Under the pieces are notes generated by a model. It saw nothing but the letters and a program-made list of their open reading frames with translations. It was not told the DNA's origin and ran no database searches. A DNA stretch of 7,208 nucleotides. Source: Bacteroidales bacterium Bact_23. GTDB lineage: Bacteria > Bacteroidota > Bacteroidia > Bacteroidales > Lentimicrobiaceae. A program made the translations under genes and the position numbers. This document shows positions 1 through 6,654 of this stretch, piece after piece (the stretch's first letter is position 1; the number at the start of each line of letters is the position of its first letter). The DNA lies in assembly GCA_001603685.1 (NCBI GenBank), contig LUZO01000296.1, positions 1 through 7,208 on the forward strand. The letters run 5' to 3'.

Positions 1-160
1 GTATTAGAGTGTTATATGTTATTGATATACTCTGGATTCTGCATAAAAAGAAACATTCATTTAAGTAAGGTGAAGTTATCCTTGTCTGTTCGAATTATTG
101 AAAGAAACTTGTTCAGCATCAGCTTTGAAACAAACATTACATGGCATTTAATCAAAAGAG

Positions 161-2461
161 TTACACCTTCAACCCCACCTGCACCGCAAAAATCCTTGGC
201 GGCCCCACATCGGCAGGTCGCGTCATATACTCACGGTTAAAGAGGTTGTTGATGATAAATGAAATCTTCAGGCGGTCGGCGGGCTGCCAGGCGAAGCGCC
301 AGTTCAGCAGCACATCCCCGGAATTATGCTTTTGACGGTATTCGTAGAGGCCGGGAAGAATAAATATGGGCAGCCCCACACCGTTAATCCTCAGCGAATC
401 TTCAAAGGCCTGGTCGATGTTGATGATCAGGCTGTGATAATCGAGGTTGAAGCCGGTGGAGAACTGTTGATATTTTGCATCCACGGTTGCCTTGAAATTG
501 TGGTAAAACCGGTACTTCAGGATGTTTTTATCCGTGGAGGCGGTATTCTCATGTTTGTCGAAATCCATATCCACCGGATTGGTATAGGTATAACCGGTGC
601 TGAAGATAATTTCGGCTTTTCCGGCCTTCCCTCTGCCGGCGAGGTTAATTTCGAGGCCCGATATCCTGGCGTTGGTGATGTTGTAGGCTTTGAAGCCGGT
701 ATAGTTAAAGAAGTCGATAAGGGTGGGATTGGTAATTTCGGGCGGGTAATGCTGACCGAAGGTAAATTCAATCATATCCCTGTATTCGGTCCAGAACAGG
801 GCGGCGTCGGCATATCCCTGAACGGATCCGATGGCAAAACCCTGCTTGGCGCCCACTTCGGCATTCCAGCCATATTCCGGTTTCAGGGTATCGTTGGGGA
901 AAATCCTCAGCACGCCCACCTGAGTTGCGGCATATTTCTCCGCGATTGCCGGATAGCGGAAACCCTGCCCGAAGCTGGCCCTCAGAAAGGTAAACTTTGC
1001 GGGCTGCCAGTTGATTCCCGCCCTGATCAGTGGCCTGGATGCCTGCCGTTCCCCGTTGATGTGATGCCATTCGTAGCGGCCGCCAAGCGAAAAGCGCCAT
1101 TTCTGGTGCTGCTTCTCAGCCTGAGCATACACCGACTGGTTTGAGGCCCTGTGTTTCGACGATCCGAACAGGTTCGAAACGGTCTCCACGCCGGTAATGC
1201 TCGCGCCGGTGGTCAGCACCAGCCCGCCGTCCCACTTCTTCAGATACTGATACTCGCCGAAAGTGGTGTAATCGTAATTGTTGAGCGAATCGCTGTCGTA
1301 GGTAACCCGGTAGTATCTCCCTTTCAGCGAGTGGCGGCTGTTATCGTTGCGGTGCCAGGTGATGTGGGGATCGAAATTGGAGCGGGTGTTTTTAAAATGC
1401 TGGTCGAAAGCGGGAGAGGCCTTGTAAACGCCGGTATCGCCGTTGAGCCAGAGCAGGAAATTGCCTCCCTCGTTGAACATGGCGTTGGCGTTAATGCCCG
1501 CCGACAGGCCCTTTACCTTTGCAAACCGGTAGCGGGTATTCAGATTCATACGAACGAACCGCTCTTTTTCATTTTCACGGTAGCCCTTGTCGTCGTGAAA
1601 AGTGGCGCCGCCCACCAGATCAAGGTTTCCAACCCTGCGGCTGTGTGAGATGCGTGCGCCGCCGTACCAGGGCTGCTTGTCCCACCAGGCGATCTCCCTG
1701 CGTTTGGGATTTCCGTAAAGCCCGCTGTAGAGGGTGACACCGGTTTCCGGTTTTGAAGTGGGGTATGCGGTACGGATATTGATCACCCCGTTAAGCGCCG
1801 AGGAGCCATACAAAGCCGATGAAGCGCCCTTCAGCACCTCAATCTGACTCAGATTTTCGAGCGGAACAAAATCCCATTTTGCTTCGCTGCCTCCGCCCGT
1901 AAGCATGGGCAGGTCGTCGAGCAGCAGCAGCACCCTCGAGCCCACGCCGTAGCTGTAGCCGTTGCCGCCGCGGATGCTCACCTGATCGTCGAGCAGCATT
2001 ACGCCCGGCACCTGCTGCAAGGCGGTTTCAATCAGTACGGTATGCGTATTTTCAATCTGCTGCGCACCCAGCACCTGCATGGATACCACCACATCGGAGA
2101 CTTTCTGCTCATACCTCGAGGCACTGACCACCACCTCATCCAGCAGGCTGGTCTCTTCGCTGAGCTGAACATCGAGTTTCAGCTGATCGCCCGCTGCGAG
2201 GGTAAAGGTCTTTTCCAGGGTATGGTAACCAATAAATTTGAATTTCAGGGTGTTCTTACCTGGATTCAGGGAAATGGCATAAAAGCCCTTGGCATCGGTG
2301 GCGGCTCCGTGCAGATTTTCGGTAATGATGTTCACCCCCGTAAGCGGACCGCCGGTGGCGGCATCGGTAACAACACCCGATACCGTTGCCGTCTGGGCCG
2401 GCAGCAACACCGGAATCAGAAGAAGCATTCCGGCCAGAATTGCGCTTATTTTTGCCGACAT
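161..2461 (-). CDS. TonB-dependent outer-membrane receptor with N-terminal CarboxypepD_reg-like domain
   Basis: This 766-residue outer-membrane receptor should import a ligand into the periplasm using TonB-ExbBD energy. A signal peptide spans about residues 1-22 (hydrophobic run ending LLPAQ). A carboxypeptidase-regulatory-like beta domain follows at about 24-105 (SGVVTDAATGGPLTGVNI). DEVVVSAS at 108-115 is the usual linker or TonB-box-like segment. The plug domain covers about 110-230, with VSIRGGNGYSYG at 161-172 and IEVLKGASSALYGSSALNGV at 207-226. The rest is a beta-barrel with the typical GFRYPAIAEKY and LKPEYGWNAEVG segments and a C-terminal strand ending FAVQVGLKV. Length is normal for a siderophore, cobalamin or metal-type receptor. 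No SusD partner is present, which argues against a glycan-uptake SusCD pair. It lies 22 bases downstream of the T9SS-protein gene and is probably cotranscribed with it. The substrate cannot be read from the sequence. The family call is very secure. Confidence 0.95.
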   Translation of the reverse strand: MSAKISAILAGMLLLIPVLLPAQTATVSGVVTDAATGGPLTGVNIITENLHGAATDAKGFYAISLNPGKNTLKFKFIGYHTLEKTFTLAAGDQLKLDVQLSEETSLLDEVVVSASRYEQKVSDVVVSMQVLGAQQIENTHTVLIETALQQVPGVMLLDDQVSIRGGNGYSYGVGSRVLLLLDDLPMLTGGGSEAKWDFVPLENLSQIEVLKGASSALYGSSALNGVINIRTAYPTSKPETGVTLYSGLYGNPKRREIAWWDKQPWYGGARISHSRRVGNLDLVGGATFHDDKGYRENEKERFVRMNLNTRYRFAKVKGLSAGINANAMFNEGGNFLLWLNGDTGVYKASPAFDQHFKNTRSNFDPHITWHRNDNSRHSLKGRYYRVTYDSDSLNNYDYTTFGEYQYLKKWDGGLVLTTGASITGVETVSNLFGSSKHRASNQSVYAQAEKQHQKWRFSLGGRYEWHHINGERQASRPLIRAGINWQPAKFTFLRASFGQGFRYPAIAEKYAATQVGVLRIFPNDTLKPEYGWNAEVGAKQGFAIGSVQGYADAALFWTEYRDMIEFTFGQHYPPEITNPTLIDFFNYTGFKAYNITNARISGLEINLAGRGKAGKAEIIFSTGYTYTNPVDMDFDKHENTASTDKNILKYRFYHNFKATVDAKYQQFSTGFNLDYHSLIINIDQAFEDSLRINGVGLPIFILPGLYEYRQKHNSGDVLLNWRFAWQPADRLKISFIINNLFNREYMTRPADVGPPRIFAVQVGLKV

Positions 2462-2483
2462 GAGGTGATCAGATGGCTGAATT

Positions 2484-3230
2484 TCAGTTCTTCACCAGCC
2501 TGAGGGTTGATGCCTGACGGGTTTCGCGGTTTCGCACCACGCAAAGGTAGGTTCCCGGCTGCAGATTTCCGGTCAGCGGATGGTAGATGGTGCCGCCGGC
2601 TGTGACAACCACCTGATCTCGGCTCAGCAAACGGCCCATCAGATCGTAAACGGCAATATCATAAAATCCGTTGCCGGCCGGCCTGAAGACCAGGGTAGTA
2701 TTTTCCGCGAACGGATTTGGCTGTGCCGACAAACCCAGCGGGTTCCGGGATTTATCGTCTATGCCGTAGGCCTCGGCACTGTACACCGTAAGGCTGTAAA
2801 ATTCAATTGTATAGGGAATGGGTATTCCAAAGCCGCCGGCATATCCCGCCAGTTTGAATTGCAGCGGATAGGTTCCGACCTGATCTTCGGTAGCCGTGCC
2901 GGATATCAGCATACACCCGGATGTGCCTCCGTGCCAGAATCCCGAAACGGTATTCGGCTGGGCGGTGAAACCTTCGGGAAGGCCCAGCACTTCAAGAACT
3001 CCGATGGAGTCGATTTTTATTTTGTTCGGAAGTGGCGGCAGAATGGTATCGTACGGAATAACTGCGGTGAAAACCATGCTGTATTCATAGGTGGCAAAGG
3101 CCGGAGGCATACCGGTGGCGCTGTCGGGATAGATGCCGGGCAGCTTGTACTGCGGATCCGGCGTACACTGGCCATAGGCGAAACCCGTTCCGATCAGGCC
3201 CGCAATCAACAGGGTAAAGAGTTTTTTCAT
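2484..3230 (-). CDS. Small secreted protein with type IX secretion C-terminal sorting domain
   Basis: This 248-residue exported protein has no recognised enzymatic domain. The start at 3230 (MKKLFTLLIAGLIGTGFAYG) gives a clean Sec signal peptide of about 20 residues. A longer in-frame ATG at 3293 exists, but it lies upstream of the -7 promoter element at 3260-3267 and would bury the signal peptide. Residues about 50-130 look like a small beta-sandwich, with LGLPEGFTAQP and GCMLISGTATEDQVGTYPL resembling putative-Ig (He_PIG-like) repeats. C22 and C106 are the main cysteines before the tail. Residues about 167-248 are a T9SS type A sorting domain: PNPFAENTTLVF, YDLMGRLL, LQPGTYLCVV and the closing STLRLVKN. 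Such tails direct passage through the outer membrane and are usually cleaved, with the protein released or anchored to surface polysaccharide. It is the first gene of the operon with the TonB receptor, so a ligand-binding or surface-accessory role is inferred only. Confidence 0.85.
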   Translation of the reverse strand: MKKLFTLLIAGLIGTGFAYGQCTPDPQYKLPGIYPDSATGMPPAFATYEYSMVFTAVIPYDTILPPLPNKIKIDSIGVLEVLGLPEGFTAQPNTVSGFWHGGTSGCMLISGTATEDQVGTYPLQFKLAGYAGGFGIPIPYTIEFYSLTVYSAEAYGIDDKSRNPLGLSAQPNPFAENTTLVFRPAGNGFYDIAVYDLMGRLLSRDQVVVTAGGTIYHPLTGNLQPGTYLCVVRNRETRQASTLRLVKN

Positions 3231-3259
3231 AATCTGCAGTTTTCTGGTTTCATTCAATT

Positions 3260-3267
3260 CAAAGATA
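3260..3267 (-). promoter_or_regulatory. Bacteroidota -7 promoter element for the T9SS protein-TonB receptor operon
   Basis: On the minus strand this reads TATCTTTG, a perfect match to the Bacteroidota -7 consensus TAnnTTTG. It would start transcription near 3253, leaving a leader of about 24 bases before the ATG at 3230. No good TTTG -33 box is seen at the expected distance; the region there is T- and A-rich. The position decides the start codon, because the upstream ATG at 3293 would not be in the transcript. Confidence 0.6.
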
Positions 3268-3297
3268 CGAAAAATTTTTGAAAAATCCGACACTTTT

Positions 3298-3312
3298 CTG
3301 ACTGTCAGTCAG
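3298..3312. promoter_or_regulatory. Perfect inverted repeat, candidate operator
   Basis: CTGACTG-T-CAGTCAG is a perfect 7-base inverted repeat around one central base. It lies about 30 bases upstream of the -7 element of the minus-strand operon, around -45 to -59 from the predicted start, in the region between two divergent operons. It has no following T tract, so it is not a terminator. Short symmetrical sites of this size suit a dimeric regulator, for example of the TetR family. No regulator gene is present in the window, so the assignment is inference. Confidence 0.4.
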
Positions 3313-3499
3313 GATTTAACCCTGCACAACAACCATAAATCCCGCTCCGGTAAGGCCGCCGGATATCCTGAAAACAGGTTCATCAATGAAGTTTTTTGAT
3401 TCTCCTTCCGGATTTCCTGCTTCTATAACTGAGGGCGGGGGCCTATTGTTCAATCCGGTTTTCAAAAGGCCTCCGGCTCGTTATTCTTTACCCTTTTTG

Positions 3500-3507
3500 T
3501 AACTTTT
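3500..3507 (+). promoter_or_regulatory. Weak candidate -7 element for the TauE/SafE operon
   Basis: TAACTTTT matches TAnnTTTG at seven of eight positions and sits in a T-rich stretch about 28 bases before the ATG at 3536. If real, transcription would start near 3513. That would exclude the TTG at 3509 as start codon and leave a leader of about 23 bases. No clear -33 element is seen, so this is only a candidate. Confidence 0.25.
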
Positions 3508-3535
3508 TTTGCGTGAATTTGTTAGAAGCTATTAT

Positions 3536-4387
3536 ATGACAATTTTAGTATTTACGCTGATTATCCTTGCTGGATCGCTGCTAGCGGGTTTTCTTGGTTC
3601 GATGACCGGCCTGGGCGGGGGAATCGTCATCATTCCCATGCTCTCGCTGATGTTCGGTATTGATATCCGGTATGCCATCGGAACATCCATTGTGGCGGTG
3701 ATTGCCACCTCGTCGGGTGCGGCGGTGGCTTATGTAAAGGAGGGAATTACCAACATCCGCCTGGGGATGTTCCTCGAAATTGCCACCACCACCGGAGCGG
3801 TGGTTGGCGCGCTGGTAGCGGTAATCGCACCAACGCATCTTATCGCGGTAGTTTTCGGAGGCATACTGATGTTTTCGGCGGTAATCTCGTTTATGCCTCA
3901 GAAAGTGGCCGTGCAACCCCGCGCGGAAAGCGGGAAGAGGCAGAAATGGGCGGAAGCGCTCAAACTAAACGGCAGTTATCCGGATGCCAGGGGAAACCGC
4001 GTGGATTACAAGGTCCGGAATGTTGCCGGCGGATTTGTGATGATGTGGATAGCCGGCATTTTGTCAGGATTGCTGGGGATTGGCTCCGGCGCGCTGAAGG
4101 TGCTGGCCATGGACAATTTTATGAAAGTGCCGTTCAAGGTATCCACCACCACCAGCAATTTTATGATAGGCGTAACGGCGGCCACCAGTGCTGTGGTCTA
4201 TTTCCAGAGGGGATACATCGATCCGGGCCTTAGCTTTCCGGTAACCCTGGGAGTGCTGGGTGGCGCATTTCTCGGTTCAAAACTGCTCTCGAGATCGAAA
4301 ACGGAGAAGCTGCGGATTGTATTTGCCGTGGTTATAGCTATTCTGGCCATCGAAATGATATACAACGGATTAACCCATAGAATTTAA
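3536..4387 (+). CDS. TauE/SafE (DUF81) family membrane transporter
   Basis: This 283-residue inner-membrane protein belongs to the TauE/SafE family, whose members move small sulfur- or carbon-containing anions such as sulfite or sulfoacetate. I chose the ATG at 3536; a TTG nine codons upstream only adds hydrophilic residues. The family's two-fold repeat is visible. The first half has LAGFLGSMTGLGGG (16-29) and PMLSLMFGIDIRYAIGTS (34-51); the second has SGLLGIGSGALKVLAMD (177-193), STTTSNFMIG (203-212) and LGGAFLGSKLL (251-261). About eight or nine hydrophobic segments are seen, near 3-20, 25-45, 48-67, 79-98, 102-120, 161-180, 207-222, 231-251 and 259-277. A charged loop at about 121-160 divides the halves. 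The next gene, DUF1634, starts 10 bases downstream, indicating an operon. The substrate cannot be inferred, since no sulfur-metabolism gene is in view. The family call is secure. Confidence 0.92.
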   Translation: MTILVFTLIILAGSLLAGFLGSMTGLGGGIVIIPMLSLMFGIDIRYAIGTSIVAVIATSSGAAVAYVKEGITNIRLGMFLEIATTTGAVVGALVAVIAPTHLIAVVFGGILMFSAVISFMPQKVAVQPRAESGKRQKWAEALKLNGSYPDARGNRVDYKVRNVAGGFVMMWIAGILSGLLGIGSGALKVLAMDNFMKVPFKVSTTTSNFMIGVTAATSAVVYFQRGYIDPGLSFPVTLGVLGGAFLGSKLLSRSKTEKLRIVFAVVIAILAIEMIYNGLTHRI

Positions 4388-4397
4388 CCTTTTTGAT

Positions 4398-4781
4398 ATG
4401 AGACGGATAATTAAGGATAAGGATGTGGAGCTGATTATGGGCGATTTGCTTCGGTTGGGCGTTATCATGTCATCAATCATCGTGTTTATCGGCGGCATCA
4501 TCTATCTGATCAATCACGGCGGTGAGCAGCCCGACTACAAAACCTTTCATGGGATGCTGCTGCCGTTCCACAGCCTGCCTGAAATTTTCAGGGGTATTCT
4601 TGAATTCCGCGGACGGGCACTGATTCAGGCGGGAGTACTACTGCTGATCGCCACACCCATAGCCAGGGTGGTTTTTTCAATCTACGCTTTTGCCCGCGAG
4701 GGCGACCGCCTTTATGTATTCCTCACCTCTCTGGTGCTGGGAATCATTATCCTCAGCATGATGTCGGGAATTGGCGCCTGA
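4398..4781 (+). CDS. DUF1634 family small membrane protein
   Basis: This 127-residue protein has three hydrophobic helices, at about residues 19-38 (LRLGVIMSSIIVFIGGIIYL), 75-96 (LIQAGVLLLIATPIARVVFS) and 104-122 (LYVFLTSLVLGIIILSM). An N-terminal charged stretch and a polar loop at 39-72 contain FHGMLLPFHSLPEIFRGIL and FRGRALIQ. The ELIMGDLLRLGV start, the GRALIQAGVLLLIATPIARV core and the overall size are characteristic of the DUF1634 family. Its members are commonly encoded directly beside TauE/SafE transporters. The gap to the upstream transporter is only 10 bases, so the two are almost certainly cotranscribed. It may be an accessory subunit or stabiliser of that transporter, but no biochemical role is established. 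No catalytic motif is seen. Confidence 0.85.
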   Translation: MRRIIKDKDVELIMGDLLRLGVIMSSIIVFIGGIIYLINHGGEQPDYKTFHGMLLPFHSLPEIFRGILEFRGRALIQAGVLLLIATPIARVVFSIYAFAREGDRLYVFLTSLVLGIIILSMMSGIGA

Positions 4782-4785
4782 AATC

Positions 4786-4814
4786 CAGCAATCCGGCTGT
4801 TTGACCGGTTGCTG
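4786..4814 (+). terminator. Imperfect hairpin after DUF1634 gene, weak terminator candidate
   Basis: CAGCAATCCGG pairs with CCGGTTGCTG, a ten-pair stem with one bulged T and an eight-base loop, starting four bases after the stop codon. The bases that follow are AAACATTTATTC, with no solid T tract. It may be a 3' end stabiliser or a weak terminator separating this operon from the lipoprotein gene. Confidence 0.35.
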
Positions 4815-4848
4815 AAACATTTATTCATCACCGTTTTGTGAAAATTTC

Positions 4849-4856
4849 TACTTTTG
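4849..4856 (+). promoter_or_regulatory. Bacteroidota -7 promoter element for the TlpA-like lipoprotein gene
   Basis: TACTTTTG is a perfect TAnnTTTG match, 23 bases before the ATG at 4880, predicting a start near 4863 and a leader of about 17 bases. It lies downstream of the in-frame GTG at 4838, so that longer start would not be transcribed. A convincing -33 box is not seen. Confidence 0.55.
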
Positions 4857-4879
4857 AAGCCCTAAAACAACCATCAGCG

Positions 4880-5980
4880 ATGAAAACAAAAACCTTTTTA
4901 CTTACAGCCATTGCGGCGATGATACTCTTCGCATGCAGCAACAAAAACGAGTTTGTGATTAAAGGACATATTGAGGGAGAAGCTCCCGCAGAGGTCTATC
5001 TTCAGAAAAGCAAGGACGGAAAGTTCGAAATCCTTGATACCGCGAAGGTTGAAAACGGAAATTTCGCATTTAAAGGTGAGATTCAGATGCCCGATTTATA
5101 CTATATCGCGCTGAATGACCAGCTTTATATTCCGTTTTTCAATGAAGCCGGTAAAATTACGATCAACTTCCATGTTGACAGCCTTAAAAATCCCCGTGTC
5201 AGCGGCTCCGCTTCCGACCAGGAATTCCGTAACTATCTGAAGCTCATTGACGGCCACCGTTCGGCACTGATGGAAGTCTATTCCAAATTCACCGAAGCAA
5301 ACAGTGCCGGAGATACTGTGACCATGACACTGCTTGAGGAGAAGCTGGATAATATGCAGAAGGATCAGATGGCCGAAATCAGGGAATACATCCGTGCAAA
5401 CAGCAAGTCGTTTGTTGCGCCCTATGTTGCCATGCGTCAGGCTTATGATATGGAACTCTCTGAAATGGAGGAAGTTATGGCTTCGTTTGATCCCGCCGTA
5501 AAGGAGTCGCCCTTTTCTAAAATGCTTGCCGATCGGATTGAAATTCTGCAGAATGTCGCCATCGGCAAAACCGCTCCCGAATTTACCATGAACAACCCCG
5601 AAGGCGAGCCGGTATCGCTCAGCCAGTTCCGCGGAAAGGTGTTGCTGGTTGATTTCTGGGCTGCCTGGTGCGGACCGTGCAGAGCCGAAAACCCGAATGT
5701 GGTTGACGCCTACAACAAGTACCACGACAAGGGCTTTGATGTGCTCGGCGTTTCACTCGACCGTGAGAAAGAGGCGTGGCTCAAGGCCATTGCCGACGAT
5801 CATCTTACCTGGACCCATGTTTCCGACCTTCAGTTCTGGCAGAACGCAGCCGCCAAACAGTATGGCATAAGCGCCATCCCTTCAAATGTGCTGCTCGACA
5901 GGGACGGCGTAATCATTGGAAGAAATCTGAGAGGCAAGGAGCTTCAGGAAAAGCTGGCGGAAATATTTGCAGAGGTCTGA
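4880..5980 (+). CDS. DUF4369-TlpA family thiol-disulfide oxidoreductase, predicted lipoprotein
   Basis: This 366-residue protein should be an envelope-anchored thioredoxin-fold oxidoreductase. From the ATG at 4880 it begins with a lipoprotein signal (TFLLTAIAAMILFAC; lipobox LFAC, lipidated C19). The GTG 14 codons upstream would spoil this signal and precedes the promoter. Residues about 24-115 match the Bacteroidota DUF4369 domain (EFVIKGHIEGEAPAEVYLQK, ILDTAKVENGNFAFKGEI). An alpha-helical linker rich in Glu and Met follows at about 120-225. Residues about 237-366 are a TlpA/AhpC-TSA-like thioredoxin domain, with GKTAPEFTMNNPEG, the redox pair in WCGPC (C264, C267) and the cis-proline in SAIPSNVLLD (P334). 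All catalytic features are intact. TlpA-like proteins reduce disulfides in periplasmic partners, often in cytochrome c maturation, but the partner here is unknown. The upstream transporter operon is probably separate. The gene ends 43 bases before a strong terminator. Confidence 0.92.
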   Translation: MKTKTFLLTAIAAMILFACSNKNEFVIKGHIEGEAPAEVYLQKSKDGKFEILDTAKVENGNFAFKGEIQMPDLYYIALNDQLYIPFFNEAGKITINFHVDSLKNPRVSGSASDQEFRNYLKLIDGHRSALMEVYSKFTEANSAGDTVTMTLLEEKLDNMQKDQMAEIREYIRANSKSFVAPYVAMRQAYDMELSEMEEVMASFDPAVKESPFSKMLADRIEILQNVAIGKTAPEFTMNNPEGEPVSLSQFRGKVLLVDFWAAWCGPCRAENPNVVDAYNKYHDKGFDVLGVSLDREKEAWLKAIADDHLTWTHVSDLQFWQNAAAKQYGISAIPSNVLLDRDGVIIGRNLRGKELQEKLAEIFAEV

Positions 5981-6023
5981 TTCCTGCCAACGGCTGTTAT
6001 TAGATGAGTCAGTCAATATACCT

Positions 6024-6068
6024 AACCGGGCCCGGAAGGTTTTGTACGCCTCCGCGCCCGGTTTTTTT
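6024..6068 (+). terminator. Rho-independent terminator of the TlpA-like gene
   Basis: AACCGGGC (6024-6031) pairs perfectly with GCCCGGTT (6056-6063). Further pairing lies inside: CGGAAGG with CCTCCG, one bulged base. The stem runs straight into seven Ts (6062-6068). It faces the plus strand, 43 bases after the lipoprotein stop. The T tract overlaps the stop codon of convergent tadA. In the reverse direction the stem is followed by TTAGGTATA, so termination of tadA transcripts there would be weaker. Confidence 0.85.
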
Positions 6069-6510
6069 ATCGTTTCTTCCGGAAAAATCCGCTGACCAGC
6101 GCACCGCACTCATCGGCCAGCACATTGCCCCTGACGGTGGTTTTCGGGTGCAGCAACCTGTGGCTGACGGTGGAGTAGCCCCGTTTGGGGTCGGAAGCGC
6201 CGTACACGATTTCGCCAAGCTGTACCCACATGGAGGCGGCGGCGCACATGGGGCAGGGCTCCAGGGTAACATACAGGGTGCAGTCGTTCAGATACTTGCC
6301 ACCGATATGATTTGCCGCCGAAGTGAATGCCTGCATCTCGGCATGGGCGGTGGCATCGTTCAGGGTTTCGGTAAGGTTGTGGCCGCGGGCAATAATCTTC
6401 CCGCCGCTTACAATCACCGCACCAACCGGCACCTCATCCCTGGCTTCGGCTTTCTGCGCCTCCCTCAGCGCCTCGCGCATAAAATACTCGTCACTTTGTC
6501 TGTTTTCCAT
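6067..6510 (-). CDS. tadA: tRNA adenosine(34) deaminase TadA
   Basis: This 147-residue cytidine-deaminase-fold enzyme should convert the wobble adenosine of tRNA-Arg(ACG) to inosine so that CGU, CGC and CGA are read; it acts in the cytoplasm as a homodimer. The zinc and catalytic motifs are complete: H56-A-E58, where E58 is the proton shuttle, in TLNDATAHAEMQA, and C86/C89 in TLEPCPMC. The substrate-side segments DEVPVGAVIV (25-34), ARGHNLTE (41-48), GKYLNDCTLYVT (71-82) and the C-terminal FFRKKR are typical of Bacteroidota TadA rather than guanine or cytosine deaminases. A small departure is CAAAS where CAGA is usual after the second cysteine. I chose the ATG at 6510; the one at 6549 coincides with the predicted transcription start from the -7 box at 6553-6560. 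It is convergent with the TlpA-like gene and has its own promoter. Confidence 0.9.
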   Translation of the reverse strand: MENRQSDEYFMREALREAQKAEARDEVPVGAVIVSGGKIIARGHNLTETLNDATAHAEMQAFTSAANHIGGKYLNDCTLYVTLEPCPMCAAASMWVQLGEIVYGASDPKRGYSTVSHRLLHPKTTVRGNVLADECGALVSGFFRKKR

Positions 6511-6552
6511 CGTCTTAACCCTTAGCTTTTTAAAAACACCGCTATCCAATCA

Positions 6553-6560
6553 CAAAAGTA
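6553..6560 (-). promoter_or_regulatory. Bacteroidota -7 promoter element for tadA
   Basis: On the minus strand this reads TACTTTTG, a perfect TAnnTTTG element identical to the one before the TlpA-like gene. It predicts a start near 6546 and a leader of about 36 bases to the ATG at 6510. It argues against the in-frame ATG at 6549, which would lie at or before the start of the transcript. Confidence 0.55.
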
Positions 6561-6586
6561 ACGATACCGTGCGGATATTTAATGGT

Positions 6587-6612
6587 GGGAGGGGATTTTT
6601 TGGGAGGGGGGG
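6587..6612 (+). other. Putative G-quadruplex motif
   Basis: Four G runs (GGG 6587-6589, GGGG 6591-6594, GGG 6602-6604, seven Gs 6606-6612) are separated by loops of one, seven and one bases. This meets the classical G3+N1-7 quadruplex pattern. Extra GG pairs flank it at 6584-6585 and 6614-6615. It lies upstream of the tadA promoter on that gene's template strand, and upstream of the vsr promoter candidate on the non-template strand. Folding and function are not shown. Confidence 0.5.
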
Positions 6613-6654
6613 TGGACAAAATCAGGTACTCATTCTGTAACCTTTATGCGTTAC

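Larger units (their letters stand above)
3231..3535. other. Divergent intergenic region between receptor operon and transporter operon
   Basis: About 305 bases separate the two divergent start codons. They contain the minus-strand -7 element (3260-3267), the palindrome (3298-3312) and a weak plus-strand promoter candidate (3500-3507). Between them, 3320-3499 is free of stops in one plus frame, and 3319-3480 in one minus frame. Neither frame has a convincing start signal or recognisable protein. A short CCTG-AAAA-CAGG inverted repeat occurs near 3367-3378, too small to interpret. No RNA gene is recognised. Confidence 0.5.

Noticed and set aside
7..32. AT-rich imperfect inverted repeat (GAG..TATAT / ATATACTC) downstream of the TonB receptor as terminator
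   Set aside because: The stem is weak with a three-base bulge, is over 125 bases from the stop codon, and has no T run in the minus direction.
47..138. Short direct repeats AAAGAAAC (47-54, 101-108) and AAACATT (51-57, 132-138)
   Set aside because: Seven- and eight-base repeats in AT-rich DNA are expected by chance, with no regular spacing or CRISPR-like structure.
326..1648. Long plus-strand open frames (272 codons from 326 and 165 codons from 1151) opposite the TonB receptor
   Set aside because: They lie entirely antisense to an unmistakable receptor gene, show no recognisable domain, and reflect the codon bias of the real gene.
2042..3281. Plus-strand open frames of 153 and 233 codons across the receptor start and the T9SS protein
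   Set aside because: They are shadows of the minus-strand genes; the second runs across the promoter and both lack signal, domain or start context.
4838..4879. Longer start (GTG at 4838) for the TlpA-like protein
   Set aside because: It would place 14 polar residues before the lipoprotein signal and begins upstream of the -7 promoter element at 4849-4856.
5096..5725. Minus-strand 209-codon open frame within the TlpA-like gene
   Set aside because: It is antisense to a gene with intact lipobox, WCGPC and cis-proline, so it is a shadow.
6004..6525. Plus-strand 173-codon open frame opposite tadA
   Set aside because: It overlaps the strong terminator and lies antisense to tadA, whose zinc and catalytic motifs are complete.
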